This document shows, in pieces, positions 17,808-26,454 of a stretch of DNA of 64,000 nt (the first letter of the stretch is position 1; the number at the start of each line of letters is the position of its first letter). Source of the stretch: Coriobacteriia bacterium (GTDB taxonomy: Bacteria > Actinomycetota > Coriobacteriia > Anaerosomatales > Anaerosomataceae); the NCBI GenBank assembly GCA_030651765.1, contig JAUSBY010000012.1:373501-437500 (forward strand), given 5' to 3'. The position numbers and the translations under genes are program-made. Under the pieces are notes generated by a model. The model was not told where the DNA came from. It worked only from the letters and a program-made list of their open reading frames with translations, and did not search any database.

Positions 17808-19169
17808 CTAACGGGCCCCGCGTCCGGTGAGAACGACCCGCACCGTCTCCGCGAGGATCTGCAGGTCCATGAGCAACGTCTGATGATACATGTAGATGAG
17901 GTCGAACTTCAGCTTGCGTTCCGGCGTCGTGGCGTAGTGACCGCTCACCTGCGCAAGCCCCGTCGCCCCCGGCTTGACCCTGAACCGCTCCCGGTAGCCC
18001 GGAATCGCCTCGACGTACCGCTCCACGAAAAACGGCCGCTCCGGACGCGGACCGACGAAGCTCATGTGACCGAGCATGATGTTGACGAGCTGCGGCAGCT
18101 CGTCGATCCGATACCGCCTGAGCACGCGCCCGACGGCGGTGATCCGGGTGTCGTCCTCGCCCGCGAGCACCGGGCCCGAGTGCGCCTCGGCGTCACGCAC
18201 CATCGTGCGGAACTTCATGACGCGGAAGGTCTTGAGATCACGTCCCGAGCGCTCCTGCGTGAAGATGACCGGCCACCCCATCGTCACCAGGATGGCGAGT
18301 GCCGCGACGAGCAGCAGCGGAGAGAGCGCCGCGAGCAGCAGCGCCGAGAACCCCACGTCGATCACGCGCTTGACGCCGACGAACCACCCTCGCGTGGCAG
18401 GGCGGGTCAGCTCCATGAGCGGGATATCGCTCACCGTCGAGTCTACCGTACCGATGAAGATCTCGTACAGCTCGGGGATGACCTCGACCCGCACGTCGGA
18501 CTCGTTGCCGATCGCCATCTCCTCGATGAGCTCACGGATAGCCACGGGGCTTGCCACGATGACCCGGTCGATACGCTCGGTAGCCACGATCGACGCCACG
18601 TCCCCCACGTCGCCGAGTACCGGCGAACGGCATCCCGCAGCGCTCTCGGTCTCGTCACGGCGGACGAAGCCGACGACGCGATAGCCCCAGGCCGTCCGCC
18701 GTTCGAACTCGGCCGCCAGTTCGCACCCGACCTCGGTGGTCCCCACGATGAGTATCCGCTGCTCGGGCCAGCTGATGGGCGCGATGCGCATCAGCGTGAT
18801 GCGCCAGCCGACGAGCAGCAGGAACTGCGCCGCCCACGCCATGACGATCGCAAGACGCGAGAACGAGAAGAACCGCGGCCCGGCGAAGAACGCGATCGCC
18901 GCCGTCAGGATTGCGCCGAGCGTGACCGCCTGGATCGCCGCGCGCGCGACCGCCCAGGCACTCTCGACCCGCTCCGGCTCGTACAGACCGTAGACGTGAG
19001 CGGCGCCAAGGTAGACCGCGGTGATCAGCGGCCAGAGGCCCGCATACGCCGCGAAGTTGAACACGGGTAGCTCGCCGCCGAAACGCAGGTAGAACGCCCC
19101 GACGATGCTCGCGTTGATGACCAGCGCGTCGAGGACGATCGAGAGGGCTATGAACCTGCTTCGCGACAT
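17808..19169 (-). CDS. Undecaprenyl-phosphate sugar phosphotransferase (WbaP/WcaJ-like)
   Basis: A 453-residue polyprenyl glycosylphosphotransferase. It has four or five N-terminal membrane helices (to residue about 125), a CoA-binding-like Rossmann region (RILIVGTTEVGCELAAEFE), a further membrane segment and the bacterial sugar transferase domain (about 262-453) with FKRVIDV-type opening, KFRTM, RRYRIDELPQLVN and SFVGPRPERP. It transfers a sugar-1-phosphate from a nucleotide sugar to undecaprenyl phosphate, the first membrane step of glycan assembly. The donor sugar cannot be read from sequence. The gene abuts the upstream glycosyltransferase with no gap, so the two probably act in succession. 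Confidence 0.93.
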   Translation of the reverse strand: MSRSRFIALSIVLDALVINASIVGAFYLRFGGELPVFNFAAYAGLWPLITAVYLGAAHVYGLYEPERVESAWAVARAAIQAVTLGAILTAAIAFFAGPRFFSFSRLAIVMAWAAQFLLLVGWRITLMRIAPISWPEQRILIVGTTEVGCELAAEFERRTAWGYRVVGFVRRDETESAAGCRSPVLGDVGDVASIVATERIDRVIVASPVAIRELIEEMAIGNESDVRVEVIPELYEIFIGTVDSTVSDIPLMELTRPATRGWFVGVKRVIDVGFSALLLAALSPLLLVAALAILVTMGWPVIFTQERSGRDLKTFRVMKFRTMVRDAEAHSGPVLAGEDDTRITAVGRVLRRYRIDELPQLVNIMLGHMSFVGPRPERPFFVERYVEAIPGYRERFRVKPGATGLAQVSGHYATTPERKLKFDLIYMYHQTLLMDLQILAETVRVVLTGRGAR

Positions 19170-20309
19170 CTAGGCGACTCCTCGGGCCTCATCGTAGACC
19201 CTGAGCGTGCGTTCGACCATGCGCGCGATGGTGAAGTCGGCGTGGGCGCGACTCGCTGCCTGCGTGCCGAGCCGGCGGCGCAGCGCGTCGTCGGTCACCA
19301 GTTCGCGCAGCGCCCCCGCGAGGGCGGCGACGTCGCCCGGAGGCACCGTGAGTCCGGTGACGCCGTGCTCGTTGACGAACGGCACGCCGGTGGTGAGTGT
19401 CGTCGACACCACCGGGGTCCCGGCCGCATGCGCTTCGAGCTGCACGAGCCCGAACGCCTCGGAGCGCGCGACACTCGGCAGGCAGAAGACGTCGGCCGCG
19501 TGGTACCAGGCGGCGAGGTCGTCGTCGTCCACCGGCTCGACGAAGTGCACGCGCCCGGAGATGCCGGCCGAGGTCGCGAGCCGCTCGAGCTCCTCGCGCA
19601 GCGGCCCGCGGCCGATCATCACGAGATCGGCGTCCACATCGGCCATCGCGCGCACGAGCACATCGGCGCCCTTGTAGTAGATGAGCCGGCCGACGAAGAG
19701 CACGACCGGCCGCGTGTACGGCGCCTTGAGCTCGGCGGCACGCGCGAGGCGCTCCGGCGTGGCCTCGAAGCGCTCGACGTGTATGCCGAAGGGCACCACG
19801 CGGCACTTCTCGGCGATCCGCGAGAGCTCGGGCGAGTGCTCGACCATGTTGGGTGAGGATGCGATCACGAGGTCCACGCGGTCGAGCAGGCGGCGGAGGA
19901 CCGGCTCGTACAGCGCGCCGAGCACCTTCTGCCGGACGATGTCGCTGTGGTACGTGAGCACGGTGGGGACTCCGCCCGCGCCGCGTCCGCCGACGCCTGC
20001 GGAGAGCCAGGCGAACTCGCCCCACGGGTACGGGAAGTGCAGGTGGAAGACGTCGGTGGCAGCGGCGGCCGCGGCGATCTCGGCACGCATCCGACCCGCG
20101 ACCGGCGTGGAAGCGTAGGCGAACGCACGGGGCAGGCGAGTGACGGCCACGCCGTCGATCGTCTCGGTGAGACTCCCGGGGCCTTCGTTGGCGACGATCG
20201 CACGTACCTCGTGGCCCGAGGCGACCAGCTCGGCGGCGAGGTCGCGCATGTGGTACTCGATGCCTCCGAGATGCGGCGGGTAGTACTTGTTGAGCATCGT
20301 CACACGCAT
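19170..20309 (-). CDS. GT4-family glycosyltransferase
   Basis: A 379-residue GT-B glycosyltransferase. The N-terminal acceptor half opens with MRVTMLNKYYPPHLGGIEYH, typical of GT4 enzymes. The C-terminal donor half has VLFVGRLIYYKGADVL and the EX7E-type segment SEAFGLVQLEAHAAGTPVV. A retaining, nucleotide-sugar-dependent transferase is expected at the cytoplasmic membrane face, adding a sugar after the initiating phosphotransferase encoded immediately downstream. Linkage and sugar are unknown. The phosphohexomutase gene is 39 bases upstream on the same strand. Confidence 0.92.
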   Translation of the reverse strand: MRVTMLNKYYPPHLGGIEYHMRDLAAELVASGHEVRAIVANEGPGSLTETIDGVAVTRLPRAFAYASTPVAGRMRAEIAAAAAATDVFHLHFPYPWGEFAWLSAGVGGRGAGGVPTVLTYHSDIVRQKVLGALYEPVLRRLLDRVDLVIASSPNMVEHSPELSRIAEKCRVVPFGIHVERFEATPERLARAAELKAPYTRPVVLFVGRLIYYKGADVLVRAMADVDADLVMIGRGPLREELERLATSAGISGRVHFVEPVDDDDLAAWYHAADVFCLPSVARSEAFGLVQLEAHAAGTPVVSTTLTTGVPFVNEHGVTGLTVPPGDVAALAGALRELVTDDALRRRLGTQAASRAHADFTIARMVERTLRVYDEARGVA

Positions 20310-20348
20310 CGTCAGAAGCGCTCCTCGGTCATCGGTGACGCCACAGCC

Positions 20349-21752
20349 TCACGCGCCCTGCACCAGCGTGCGGCCGGCCGCGAGCAAGTCGTCGACCACG
20401 CCGAAGTTGGGCGCCTCGGCGTACACGCGTACGAGCGGCTCGGTGCCCGAGGTACGCAGCAGCAGCCATGCGTCGTCGGGAAGCAGGAACTTGATACCAT
20501 CGGCACGCACGATCTCGCGAACCTCGAGCCCGGCGACGAGCGACGGCGACATCTCGGGCATGGCGGCCACGAACGCGTCCTTGACCGCCGGCTCCAGGCG
20601 CATGTCCACGCGGCCGTACTCCATAGGTCCGGTCACGGCGATGAGATCGTCCACGAGTTCGCCGAGCCCCATGCCGCGCTGGCCCATCATCTCGGCGAGC
20701 AGGAGCGCCATCAGCAGGCCGTCGCGCTCGCGCACGTGCTCGGGAATGCCGATGCCGCCGCTCTCTTCGCCGCCGATGAGCACGTCGCCCTTGACCATCT
20801 CCTCGTAGATCCACTTGAAGCCGACCGGCGTGGTGGTGACCTCGGCTCCGAGATGCGCGCCAAGGCGATCGACGAGCACGCTCGTGGAAAGCGTCTTGAC
20901 GATGCGCCCGCTCATGCCGCGGTCCTCGACGAGGTGACGCGCGACGAGCGCGATGATGCGGTGCGGGTTGACGAACGTGCCGAGGCGGTCGGCCGCGCCG
21001 ATGCGGTCGGCGTCGCCGTCGGTGATGAACGCAGCGTCGAGCTCGTGGGCGCGCACGTACTCCTGCGCCTCGGCGATGTGCGGAGGGATCGGCTCGGGGT
21101 GCAGCCCGCCGAAGCCGGGGTTCGCCTCGGCATGGAGCTCGGTGACCTCGATGCCGAAGGACCGGAGCGTCTCGGCCAGGTACGTCTGACCGGCACCATA
21201 GAGCGGATCGACGACCACGCGCAGGCGTGCCTTGGCGATGAGCTCCGGATCCACGAACGCCCGGAGCGCTTCGAGGTACGGGCCGACGAGGTCGACCGTC
21301 TCGACGCGCCCGGCCGCAGCGGCATCGGGCGCGGGCGGCTCGGCGCGCAGCTCGGCCTCAACCTGGTCGGTGAACGAGACGGGGCTCGCACCGCCATCGG
21401 CCATACGGATCTTGAAGCCGAGATACGACGCGGGATTGTGGCTGGCGGTGAGCATCACGCCGCCGATCGCCTCGGGATCGTGTGCGACCGCCCAGCACAG
21501 CGCCGGCGTGGGGAGGTAGCGGTCCGAGAGCTTCACGCGCAACCCGTGGGCGGCGAGCACCTCGGCGGCGGCGAGCGCGAAACTGCCCGCCTCGAAGCGC
21601 GTGTCGTAGCCGACGATGACGAGGCCGCCGGGACTCTCAGCGGCAAAGACGCGACCGGTGGCGTCGGTCACGCGACGCAGGTTGTCGTACGTGAAGTCGG
21701 CGCCTATCACGGCACGCCAACCGTCTGTGCCGAAGGTGATCGGTGTGGACAT
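20349..21752 (-). CDS. Phosphoglucomutase/phosphomannomutase family protein
   Basis: A 467-residue alpha-D-phosphohexomutase. All four family loops are present: active-site serine loop TASHNP, metal loop TDGDADRI, sugar-binding GGEESGG and phosphate-binding RTSGTEP. It interconverts hexose 6-phosphate and 1-phosphate. Glucose and mannose specificities cannot be separated safely; GalU and ManC in this window would use the glucose-1-P or mannose-1-P products. The start has a strong GGGAGGGG just upstream. It is the first gene of the run leading through the transferases to rex and is divergent from manC. Confidence 0.93.
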   Translation of the reverse strand: MSTPITFGTDGWRAVIGADFTYDNLRRVTDATGRVFAAESPGGLVIVGYDTRFEAGSFALAAAEVLAAHGLRVKLSDRYLPTPALCWAVAHDPEAIGGVMLTASHNPASYLGFKIRMADGGASPVSFTDQVEAELRAEPPAPDAAAAGRVETVDLVGPYLEALRAFVDPELIAKARLRVVVDPLYGAGQTYLAETLRSFGIEVTELHAEANPGFGGLHPEPIPPHIAEAQEYVRAHELDAAFITDGDADRIGAADRLGTFVNPHRIIALVARHLVEDRGMSGRIVKTLSTSVLVDRLGAHLGAEVTTTPVGFKWIYEEMVKGDVLIGGEESGGIGIPEHVRERDGLLMALLLAEMMGQRGMGLGELVDDLIAVTGPMEYGRVDMRLEPAVKDAFVAAMPEMSPSLVAGLEVREIVRADGIKFLLPDDAWLLLRTSGTEPLVRVYAEAPNFGVVDDLLAAGRTLVQGA

Positions 21753-21862
21753 GGCCCCTCCCTCGGGTGTCGCTTACATCGTGCCGAACACTGGCCCCCC
21801 ATTCTGCCGCATCGGGCGCGCTTCGGGTACCATCTGAGGGTCCCGCTAAACGAAAGCAGACG

Positions 21863-23350
21863 ATGACCACACAAGCTCGCATCCCCCACCTGCACGCCGT
21901 GATCCTTGCCGGCGGAAGCGGCACGCGGTTCTGGCCGCTGTCGCGCGAACTCTCGCCCAAACAGTTCATTAGCATCTTCGGCGGCGTGAGCCTCATCACG
22001 CAGGCGGTCCGCCGCGTGAGCGAGCTGGCGGAGGCCGACGGCGTCCACGTGCTCACCAACGAGCGGCTGCGCGACGAGTTGCAGAACCATCTGAAGTCGC
22101 AGGCTGCGCTCGTCGGCTGCACCATCGACTACCTCGCCGAGCCGACGCCACGCAACACGGCGCCGGCCATCGCGCTGGCCGCTGCCTATCTCGAGAGACT
22201 CGACCCCGAGGCGATCATGGTCGTGCTGCCGTCGGACCACCTGCTCGAGGACGGCGAACGATGGGAGCGCACGCTGCGCGTGGCCGTGGGCCTGGCCGAG
22301 CGCGGACGCCTCGTGACGCTCGGGCTCACGCCGACGTACCCCGAGACCGGCTACGGCTACATCCACATGGGAGCGCCGATCGCAGATGCCGCCGAGGGCG
22401 ACACGGTCGGTCACGACGTGGCCGCCTTCGTGGAGAAGCCCGACCGCGAGACGGCCGAGGGCTACCTGGCCGAGGGCGGTTACCTGTGGAACTCGGGCAT
22501 GCTCGTGGCGCGCGCCGCGGTCGTGCTCGCCGAACTCGAAGCCGCCGGAACGCGGGCGACGACGCCCGACAGCGCGCAGGCGGCCGAGATGGCGTCGGTG
22601 GCCCGGGAGGTGGCGGCACTCGGCCCGAAGACGTGGACGCAAGACGCAGCGCGCGAACGCTTTGGCGCCCTACCCGCCGTGCCGTTCGACAAGGCCGTGC
22701 TCGAGGTCTCGGAGGCCGTGGCTGTGGTGCCCGCGGACATGGACTGGTCCGATGTGGGCTCGCTCGCCGCGCTCGAGCAGGTCGCGCAGCCCGACGAGCG
22801 CGGCAACGTGCTCTCGGGAAACGTGGTGGACATCGACTCGCACGACACGATCGTCTACTCGGCTGACCGGCTGGTGGCGACGATCGGTCTGGCGGACCTG
22901 ATGGTGGTGGACACGACGGATGCCACGCTTGTGGCGCCAAAGGACCGCGCGCAGGACGTGCGTCTCATCGTGGACGCGCTCAAGGCCACCGGCGCGCGCG
23001 AGATCGTCGAGTCGCGCTCGTCGCTTCGGCCGTGGGGCTCGTGGACGCTGCTCACCAAGGGTCCGGGCTTCCAGGTCAAGACGATCGAGGTCTCCCCCGG
23101 ACAGCGCCTCTCGCTCCAGAGTCACGAGCACCGATCCGAGCACTGGGTGGTCGTTGAAGGCCGGGGCCGCATCACACGCGGCTCGGAAGTCTTCGACATC
23201 GGGCCCAACGAGAGCGCCTACATCCCGCGCGGCTTCACGCACCGGCTCGAGAACCCCGGCACCAGCGTGCTCCGCATCGTCGAGATCGCCGTTGGCGACT
23301 ACCTCGGCGAGGACGACATCAGGCGCTTCGAGGACGACTGGCAGCGGTAG
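21863..23350 (+). CDS. manC: Mannose-1-phosphate guanylyltransferase/mannose-6-phosphate isomerase (ManC type)
   Basis: A 495-residue bifunctional type II enzyme. The N-terminal nucleotidyltransferase has HAVILAGGSGTRFWPLSRELSPKQF. The C-terminal cupin has RPWGSWTLL, SLQSHEHRSEHWVVVEGRGRITRG and YIPRGFTHRLENPG, the isomerase metal-binding signature. It makes GDP-mannose, a precursor of mannose and GDP-deoxysugars for glycans. The ATG at 21863 begins the conserved N-terminus; in-frame codons further upstream are not needed. It is divergent from the phosphohexomutase gene across a 110-base promoter gap and converges with the GNAT toxin gene. Confidence 0.95.
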   Translation: MTTQARIPHLHAVILAGGSGTRFWPLSRELSPKQFISIFGGVSLITQAVRRVSELAEADGVHVLTNERLRDELQNHLKSQAALVGCTIDYLAEPTPRNTAPAIALAAAYLERLDPEAIMVVLPSDHLLEDGERWERTLRVAVGLAERGRLVTLGLTPTYPETGYGYIHMGAPIADAAEGDTVGHDVAAFVEKPDRETAEGYLAEGGYLWNSGMLVARAAVVLAELEAAGTRATTPDSAQAAEMASVAREVAALGPKTWTQDAARERFGALPAVPFDKAVLEVSEAVAVVPADMDWSDVGSLAALEQVAQPDERGNVLSGNVVDIDSHDTIVYSADRLVATIGLADLMVVDTTDATLVAPKDRAQDVRLIVDALKATGAREIVESRSSLRPWGSWTLLTKGPGFQVKTIEVSPGQRLSLQSHEHRSEHWVVVEGRGRITRGSEVFDIGPNESAYIPRGFTHRLENPGTSVLRIVEIAVGDYLGEDDIRRFEDDWQR

Positions 23351-23390
23351 AGCGAGCGTGCGTCGTGCGGCGCAGTAGCGCTGGGCGCGG

Positions 23391-23918
23391 TCAGGCGGAC
23401 AGCGTGCCCGCGATCCTGCCGAACGGCAGAACCATGGGAATCAGCCGCGGACGCACCGCAGAAGCGCCCTCGATGACGTCGACCGTCCGGAATCCGAACC
23501 GCTCGTAGTAGCTCACCGCATCCGGAATCGCCTCAACGAGAACCGCCGCGCAGCCGCTGGTTGCAGCCTGCACCAGCGCGACCTTGAGTGCGTGGGCAAG
23601 GAGTGAGGTCCCAAGACCCCGGCGCTGGAAGCGGCGGTCCACCGCCAGGCAGCCGATGCGCAGCGCAGGCACGCTACCACCGAACGATCTCGGGGCAATG
23701 CGAGTCCGAACATCCGACCTGGCCTCCGAAGCGGACACTGTGACGTATGCGAGTACGCTGCGGGTCAGCTCATCGGTTGCCACATACGTCACCGCCAGGT
23801 GATGCCGATGCTGGTTCTGCCACGCGAAATCCACGAGGTAGCGGTCGTGCAGCGCCGAGCCCGACTCGAACGCCGTGCGCACGTCGGAACGCTCGAGCGG
23901 CTTAATCGTCACTTCCAA
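23391..23918 (-). CDS. GNAT-family acetyltransferase, probable TacT/AtaT-like toxin
   Basis: A 175-residue GCN5-related N-acetyltransferase: RIGCLAVDRRFQRRGLGTSLLAHALK carries the acetyl-CoA pyrophosphate loop (RRGLG), followed by VEAIPDAVSYYERFGFR. Toxins of this class acetylate aminoacyl-tRNA and stop translation. The toxin reading rests on the gene pair: it overlaps the small RHH protein gene just upstream by 17 bases, the standard order antitoxin then toxin. The start could be TTG at 23918 or GTG at 23912; AAGGAG precedes both. A housekeeping acetyltransferase remains possible without the pairing. Confidence 0.85.
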   Translation of the reverse strand: MEVTIKPLERSDVRTAFESGSALHDRYLVDFAWQNQHRHHLAVTYVATDELTRSVLAYVTVSASEARSDVRTRIAPRSFGGSVPALRIGCLAVDRRFQRRGLGTSLLAHALKVALVQAATSGCAAVLVEAIPDAVSYYERFGFRTVDVIEGASAVRPRLIPMVLPFGRIAGTLSA

Positions 23919-24207
23919 AGAGCTCCTTCAACTCCTTCCGATACGGACGCAGCAACTCAACGAGCGCTGGCGTGGGCGGCGTCGGGTTCTCAGTCTCCCG
24001 AGCGAGCCACTCCCAACTCTCTTCATCGAGCACGAACCGCGTGGGAACGATGTACTCCGCAGGAAGTTCATCGAGTGCGTCGAGCCGTGCCTCGATCGCG
24101 TCCTCGATGATGCGGCCCTTCTTGAGTCCCGTCTCCCGGGCGTACTGGTCGAGCCGCGAGCGAGTAGCCTCACTGATCTGGGCTGAGATCTGAACGTAGT
24201 CGGCCAT
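23902..24207 (-). CDS. Ribbon-helix-helix antitoxin partner of the GNAT toxin
   Basis: A 101-residue protein. The first 45 residues (YVQISAQISEATRSRLDQYA, GLKKGRIIEDAIEARL) form a ribbon-helix-helix DNA-binding fold. The C-terminal half, ending RPYRKELKELFGSDD, would wrap and neutralise the toxin. The start at 24207 is fixed by GGAGGTGA 5 bases upstream. It probably represses its own promoter through the CGTAG repeats immediately upstream. Confidence 0.85.
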   Translation of the reverse strand: MADYVQISAQISEATRSRLDQYARETGLKKGRIIEDAIEARLDALDELPAEYIVPTRFVLDEESWEWLARETENPTPPTPALVELLRPYRKELKELFGSDD

Positions 24208-24218
24208 GAAGTCACCTC

Positions 24219-24255
24219 CGTAGAAAACTCTACGAAAACGTAGACGAGCCGACAA
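24219..24255 (-). promoter_or_regulatory. Promoter and CGTAG operator repeats of the GNAT/RHH module
   Basis: Minus-strand TTGTCG (24250-24255) and TAGAGT (24227-24232) are 17 bases apart. Three copies of a CGTAG box in alternating orientation lie at 24219-24223, 24230-24234 and 24239-24243, overlapping the -10 and spacer. Each neighbouring pair forms an inverted repeat (CGTAG-N6-CTACG and CTACG-N4-CGTAG), a natural array for RHH dimers. Confidence 0.6.
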
Positions 24256-24330
24256 GGCCGGACCGACTCCCGCTCGATGAGCGGCCCGGTGAGCCGACGA
24301 GCGGCGGTGATTGACGCGGGAGCGAGTCCG

Positions 24331-25440
24331 CTACGCCGAGAGCGTGCGGATGAAATCCATGCCGCGCCTGGTAGCGGCGGCCGCTGAATAGTCGTCGATC
24401 GCACGCAGCCGGGCCGCCTTGCCAAGAGTCCTCGCGTGCTCGGGATCGTCCAGTAGCGCACTCACCGCCTCGGCCAGCGCCGGGGCGTTGCCCTGCGGCA
24501 CCAGCGCGATCTCGACGCCGTCGGCGAACATCTCACGTATCCCGTCCACATCGCACGCGACGATGGGACGCCCAAGCGCGGCGGCCTCGAGCAGCGAGGT
24601 AGGTATCCCGGGGGCGCTCGACGGGAAGACGCACACGTCGAGCGTGGAGAGGAACGCCGGCACGCTCGCGGGGCGCCCGACCAGCTCGATGCGGCCGTCG
24701 AGGCTCGCGGGCAGCAGACCGAGGCGCGCCGGCCCCTCGCCCGCCACGAGCACACGAGCCTCGGGGTGGCGCTCCCGGATCGCGGGCGCCGCAGTGGCCA
24801 GGGTACCGAGGCCGCGACTGCGCTCGAGTGCGCCCGCGTAGCCCACGCGAGGATGCCCTTCCGGCATCTCGAAAGCGATCGCCGCATCGCGTATGACGGT
24901 GCCGATGTCGATGCCCGGTGGGATCACATGGATCGCGCCCGCCGGGATACCATCGGCTTCGAGCATGTCGGCCAGGCCGCGACAGTCCACGGCGAACGCA
25001 TCCACCCGGCCGCGCGTTCGCCGCTCCATCCAGCGTCGGCCCCACGTGCTCAGCGGCCCCATACCGTGCGGCGGCCAGCCGCCGCAGTGCGCGGAACTCA
25101 CCACCTTGACCGGCAGGCCGCGCGCCGCCAAACGCAGCGGAGCGTCGGCCCGGTAGCCCGCGCCAAACGCCACGGTCGGCTCGTGCCGCTTCATGTACGC
25201 GCGCAGCCGGTTGCGCGTGATCCAGATGTTGAACCGGTCCACGTGATACGGCGCGATCGTGGCACCGAGCGCGCGGGCAGGCGCGACGATCGGTCCGCGC
25301 GGCGCCCCCACCACGAGCACGTTCGCCCGCTCGGCAACGAGAGCGGCCATGAGCGGGAGCCACGAGCGCTCAACGCGCGAGAGCGACGGGCCGACGCGCC
25401 CGGTGACGAAGAGCACGGTGGCGGTGCGCAAGGGACTCAT
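24331..25440 (-). CDS. GT4-like glycosyltransferase
   Basis: About 369 residues with a GT-B fold: an N-terminal half starting ATVLFVTGRVGPSLSRVERSW, and a donor half with VGYAGALERSRGLGTLATA, VFPSSAPGIPTSLLEAAALGRPIVACDVDGIREM, matching the GT4 glycine-rich and EX7E-type segments. A cytoplasmic glycan-building transferase is expected. The start at 25440 (MSPLRT) opens the conserved domain; the reading frame continues upstream to 25539 but without recognisable domain sequence, and neither start has a clear SD. The gene lies between two toxin-antitoxin modules. Sugar specificity unknown. Confidence 0.87.
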   Translation of the reverse strand: MSPLRTATVLFVTGRVGPSLSRVERSWLPLMAALVAERANVLVVGAPRGPIVAPARALGATIAPYHVDRFNIWITRNRLRAYMKRHEPTVAFGAGYRADAPLRLAARGLPVKVVSSAHCGGWPPHGMGPLSTWGRRWMERRTRGRVDAFAVDCRGLADMLEADGIPAGAIHVIPPGIDIGTVIRDAAIAFEMPEGHPRVGYAGALERSRGLGTLATAAPAIRERHPEARVLVAGEGPARLGLLPASLDGRIELVGRPASVPAFLSTLDVCVFPSSAPGIPTSLLEAAALGRPIVACDVDGIREMFADGVEIALVPQGNAPALAEAVSALLDDPEHARTLGKAARLRAIDDYSAAAATRRGMDFIRTLSA

Positions 25441-25554
25441 CGGCTGCCGGGCTGCCTTCCAGAGATGCGCGTGCAGTGCCGAATCGTGACACACCCGAGG
25501 GTGCGGCGCCAGTGTACGCCCGTGGTGTCGACACGTCACTTCGAGGGGGGCGCC

Positions 25555-26016
25555 CTACTCCGAGGGGCGCGTGCGGTACGGCCCCCTACGCTCGCGTGCG
25601 ACGAAGCCGAGTTCGGGTAGCAGTTCAGGATGATGACGGATCAGGCGCATCAATCGGTCCGCCGTGGCACCCTGTAGCACTTCCCCCCGCTCCCACCGGC
25701 CCACAGTGCCGGCACTCACACCAAGCTGCGACTCGAGCTCGGACTGGGTCAGGCCGAGGGTGAAGCGAGCCTCGCGAATCTCCTCCGAGGAGAGGCGCTC
25801 GAGGTCGGTGCGGGCCGCTACAACCGTTCGACGTTGAAGCTCGTCGAGATCCGCGCCTCGGACCAGGGTCTCGCCGCACGCATCACACCTCTCGTAGCGG
25901 AAACCCTCGACGACCGCGACGTCACCGTCGTCGAACTCCTCGTGGAGCGGCTCGTCACTCCAGTGCAACGCGCCTCCGGCGCCGCACACCGGGCAGGTTC
26001 TTCCTACTTCCGCCAT
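25555..26016 (-). CDS. mqsA: MqsA-type antitoxin (zinc-finger plus XRE HTH)
   Basis: A 153-residue protein. The N-terminal zinc-binding region has CPVC (residues 8-11) and CDAC (44-47), as in MqsA/YgiT. The C-terminal helix-turn-helix (FTLGLTQSELESQLGVSAGTVGRWERGE) binds DNA. It would neutralise the MqsR-like toxin encoded just upstream and repress the module. The ATG at 26016 is chosen: AAGGGG lies 8 bases before it and includes the toxin's stop. Order toxin then antitoxin matches E. coli mqsRA. Confidence 0.9.
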   Translation of the reverse strand: MAEVGRTCPVCGAGGALHWSDEPLHEEFDDGDVAVVEGFRYERCDACGETLVRGADLDELQRRTVVAARTDLERLSSEEIREARFTLGLTQSELESQLGVSAGTVGRWERGEVLQGATADRLMRLIRHHPELLPELGFVARERRGPYRTRPSE

Positions 26017-26028
26017 CGCCACCACCCC

Positions 26029-26367
26029 TTAGTGGGCTTCGCCATCGGCGCAAGACGACAGGACCACGAATCGGGATGCCTCGTCATCCGAAATGAACTT
26101 GAGATAGCGACGTTCGTTGCCCACCCACGGACGGTAGACATCCAGCCAGACTCGCTCTCTGGACAGATGCTGCTGCGACTTGTGGAAATCCGCAGACGTC
26201 AGCGCGCAGGCGCACCCGACAAGATCCTCACGAGTCCAGCCCTTGCGCCGCATGTGCCGACGCACTCGAGCCGTGACCTCATAACGGCCTTCTGCCACTG
26301 CGCGCCTCACCTCGCCGAGATCGTACTCGGGCGTATCCCGCTCGCGCGATAGCGGTTCTGCACACAT
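26029..26367 (-). CDS. mqsR: MqsR-type mRNA interferase toxin
   Basis: A 112-residue protein. The C-terminal half, ALTSADFHKSQQH ... VWLDVYRP ... RRYLKFI, matches MqsR (in E. coli, GLSESDFYKS ... IWQDVYRP ... VYLKI) in order and spacing. MqsR is a RelE-fold endoribonuclease that cuts mRNA in stress. Compared with E. coli MqsR it has a short N-terminal extension before the conserved core. The ATG at 26367 has AAGGGG about 5 bases upstream. It is 12 bases upstream of mqsA. Confidence 0.9.
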   Translation of the reverse strand: MCAEPLSRERDTPEYDLGEVRRAVAEGRYEVTARVRRHMRRKGWTREDLVGCACALTSADFHKSQQHLSRERVWLDVYRPWVGNERRYLKFISDDEASRFVVLSSCADGEAH

Positions 26368-26412
26368 GAGGGCCCCTTCTCGCACTGCGTCAGCGCGAGA
26401 GGGGCTCGCAGT

Positions 26413-26444
26413 CCAAATATAGCATCATGCGCTATTTGGGGCAA
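26413..26444 (-). promoter_or_regulatory. Promoter and palindromic operator of mqsRA
   Basis: Minus-strand TTGCCC (26439-26444) and TATATT (26416-26421) are 17 bases apart. An imperfect palindrome, CCAAATATAGC with GCTATTTGG as the opposite arm (26413-26439), covers the spacer and -10. This is where MqsA-like repressors bind. It differs from the E. coli MqsA site (AACCT-N3-AGGTT). Confidence 0.6.
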
Positions 26445-26454
26445 CGTCCCAGGA

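Noticed and set aside
14996-20118. Long plus-strand open frames opposite the transferase and ligase genes
   Set aside because: They are antisense shadows with Arg, His and Asp-rich composition typical of high-GC opposite strands and no domains or SDs.
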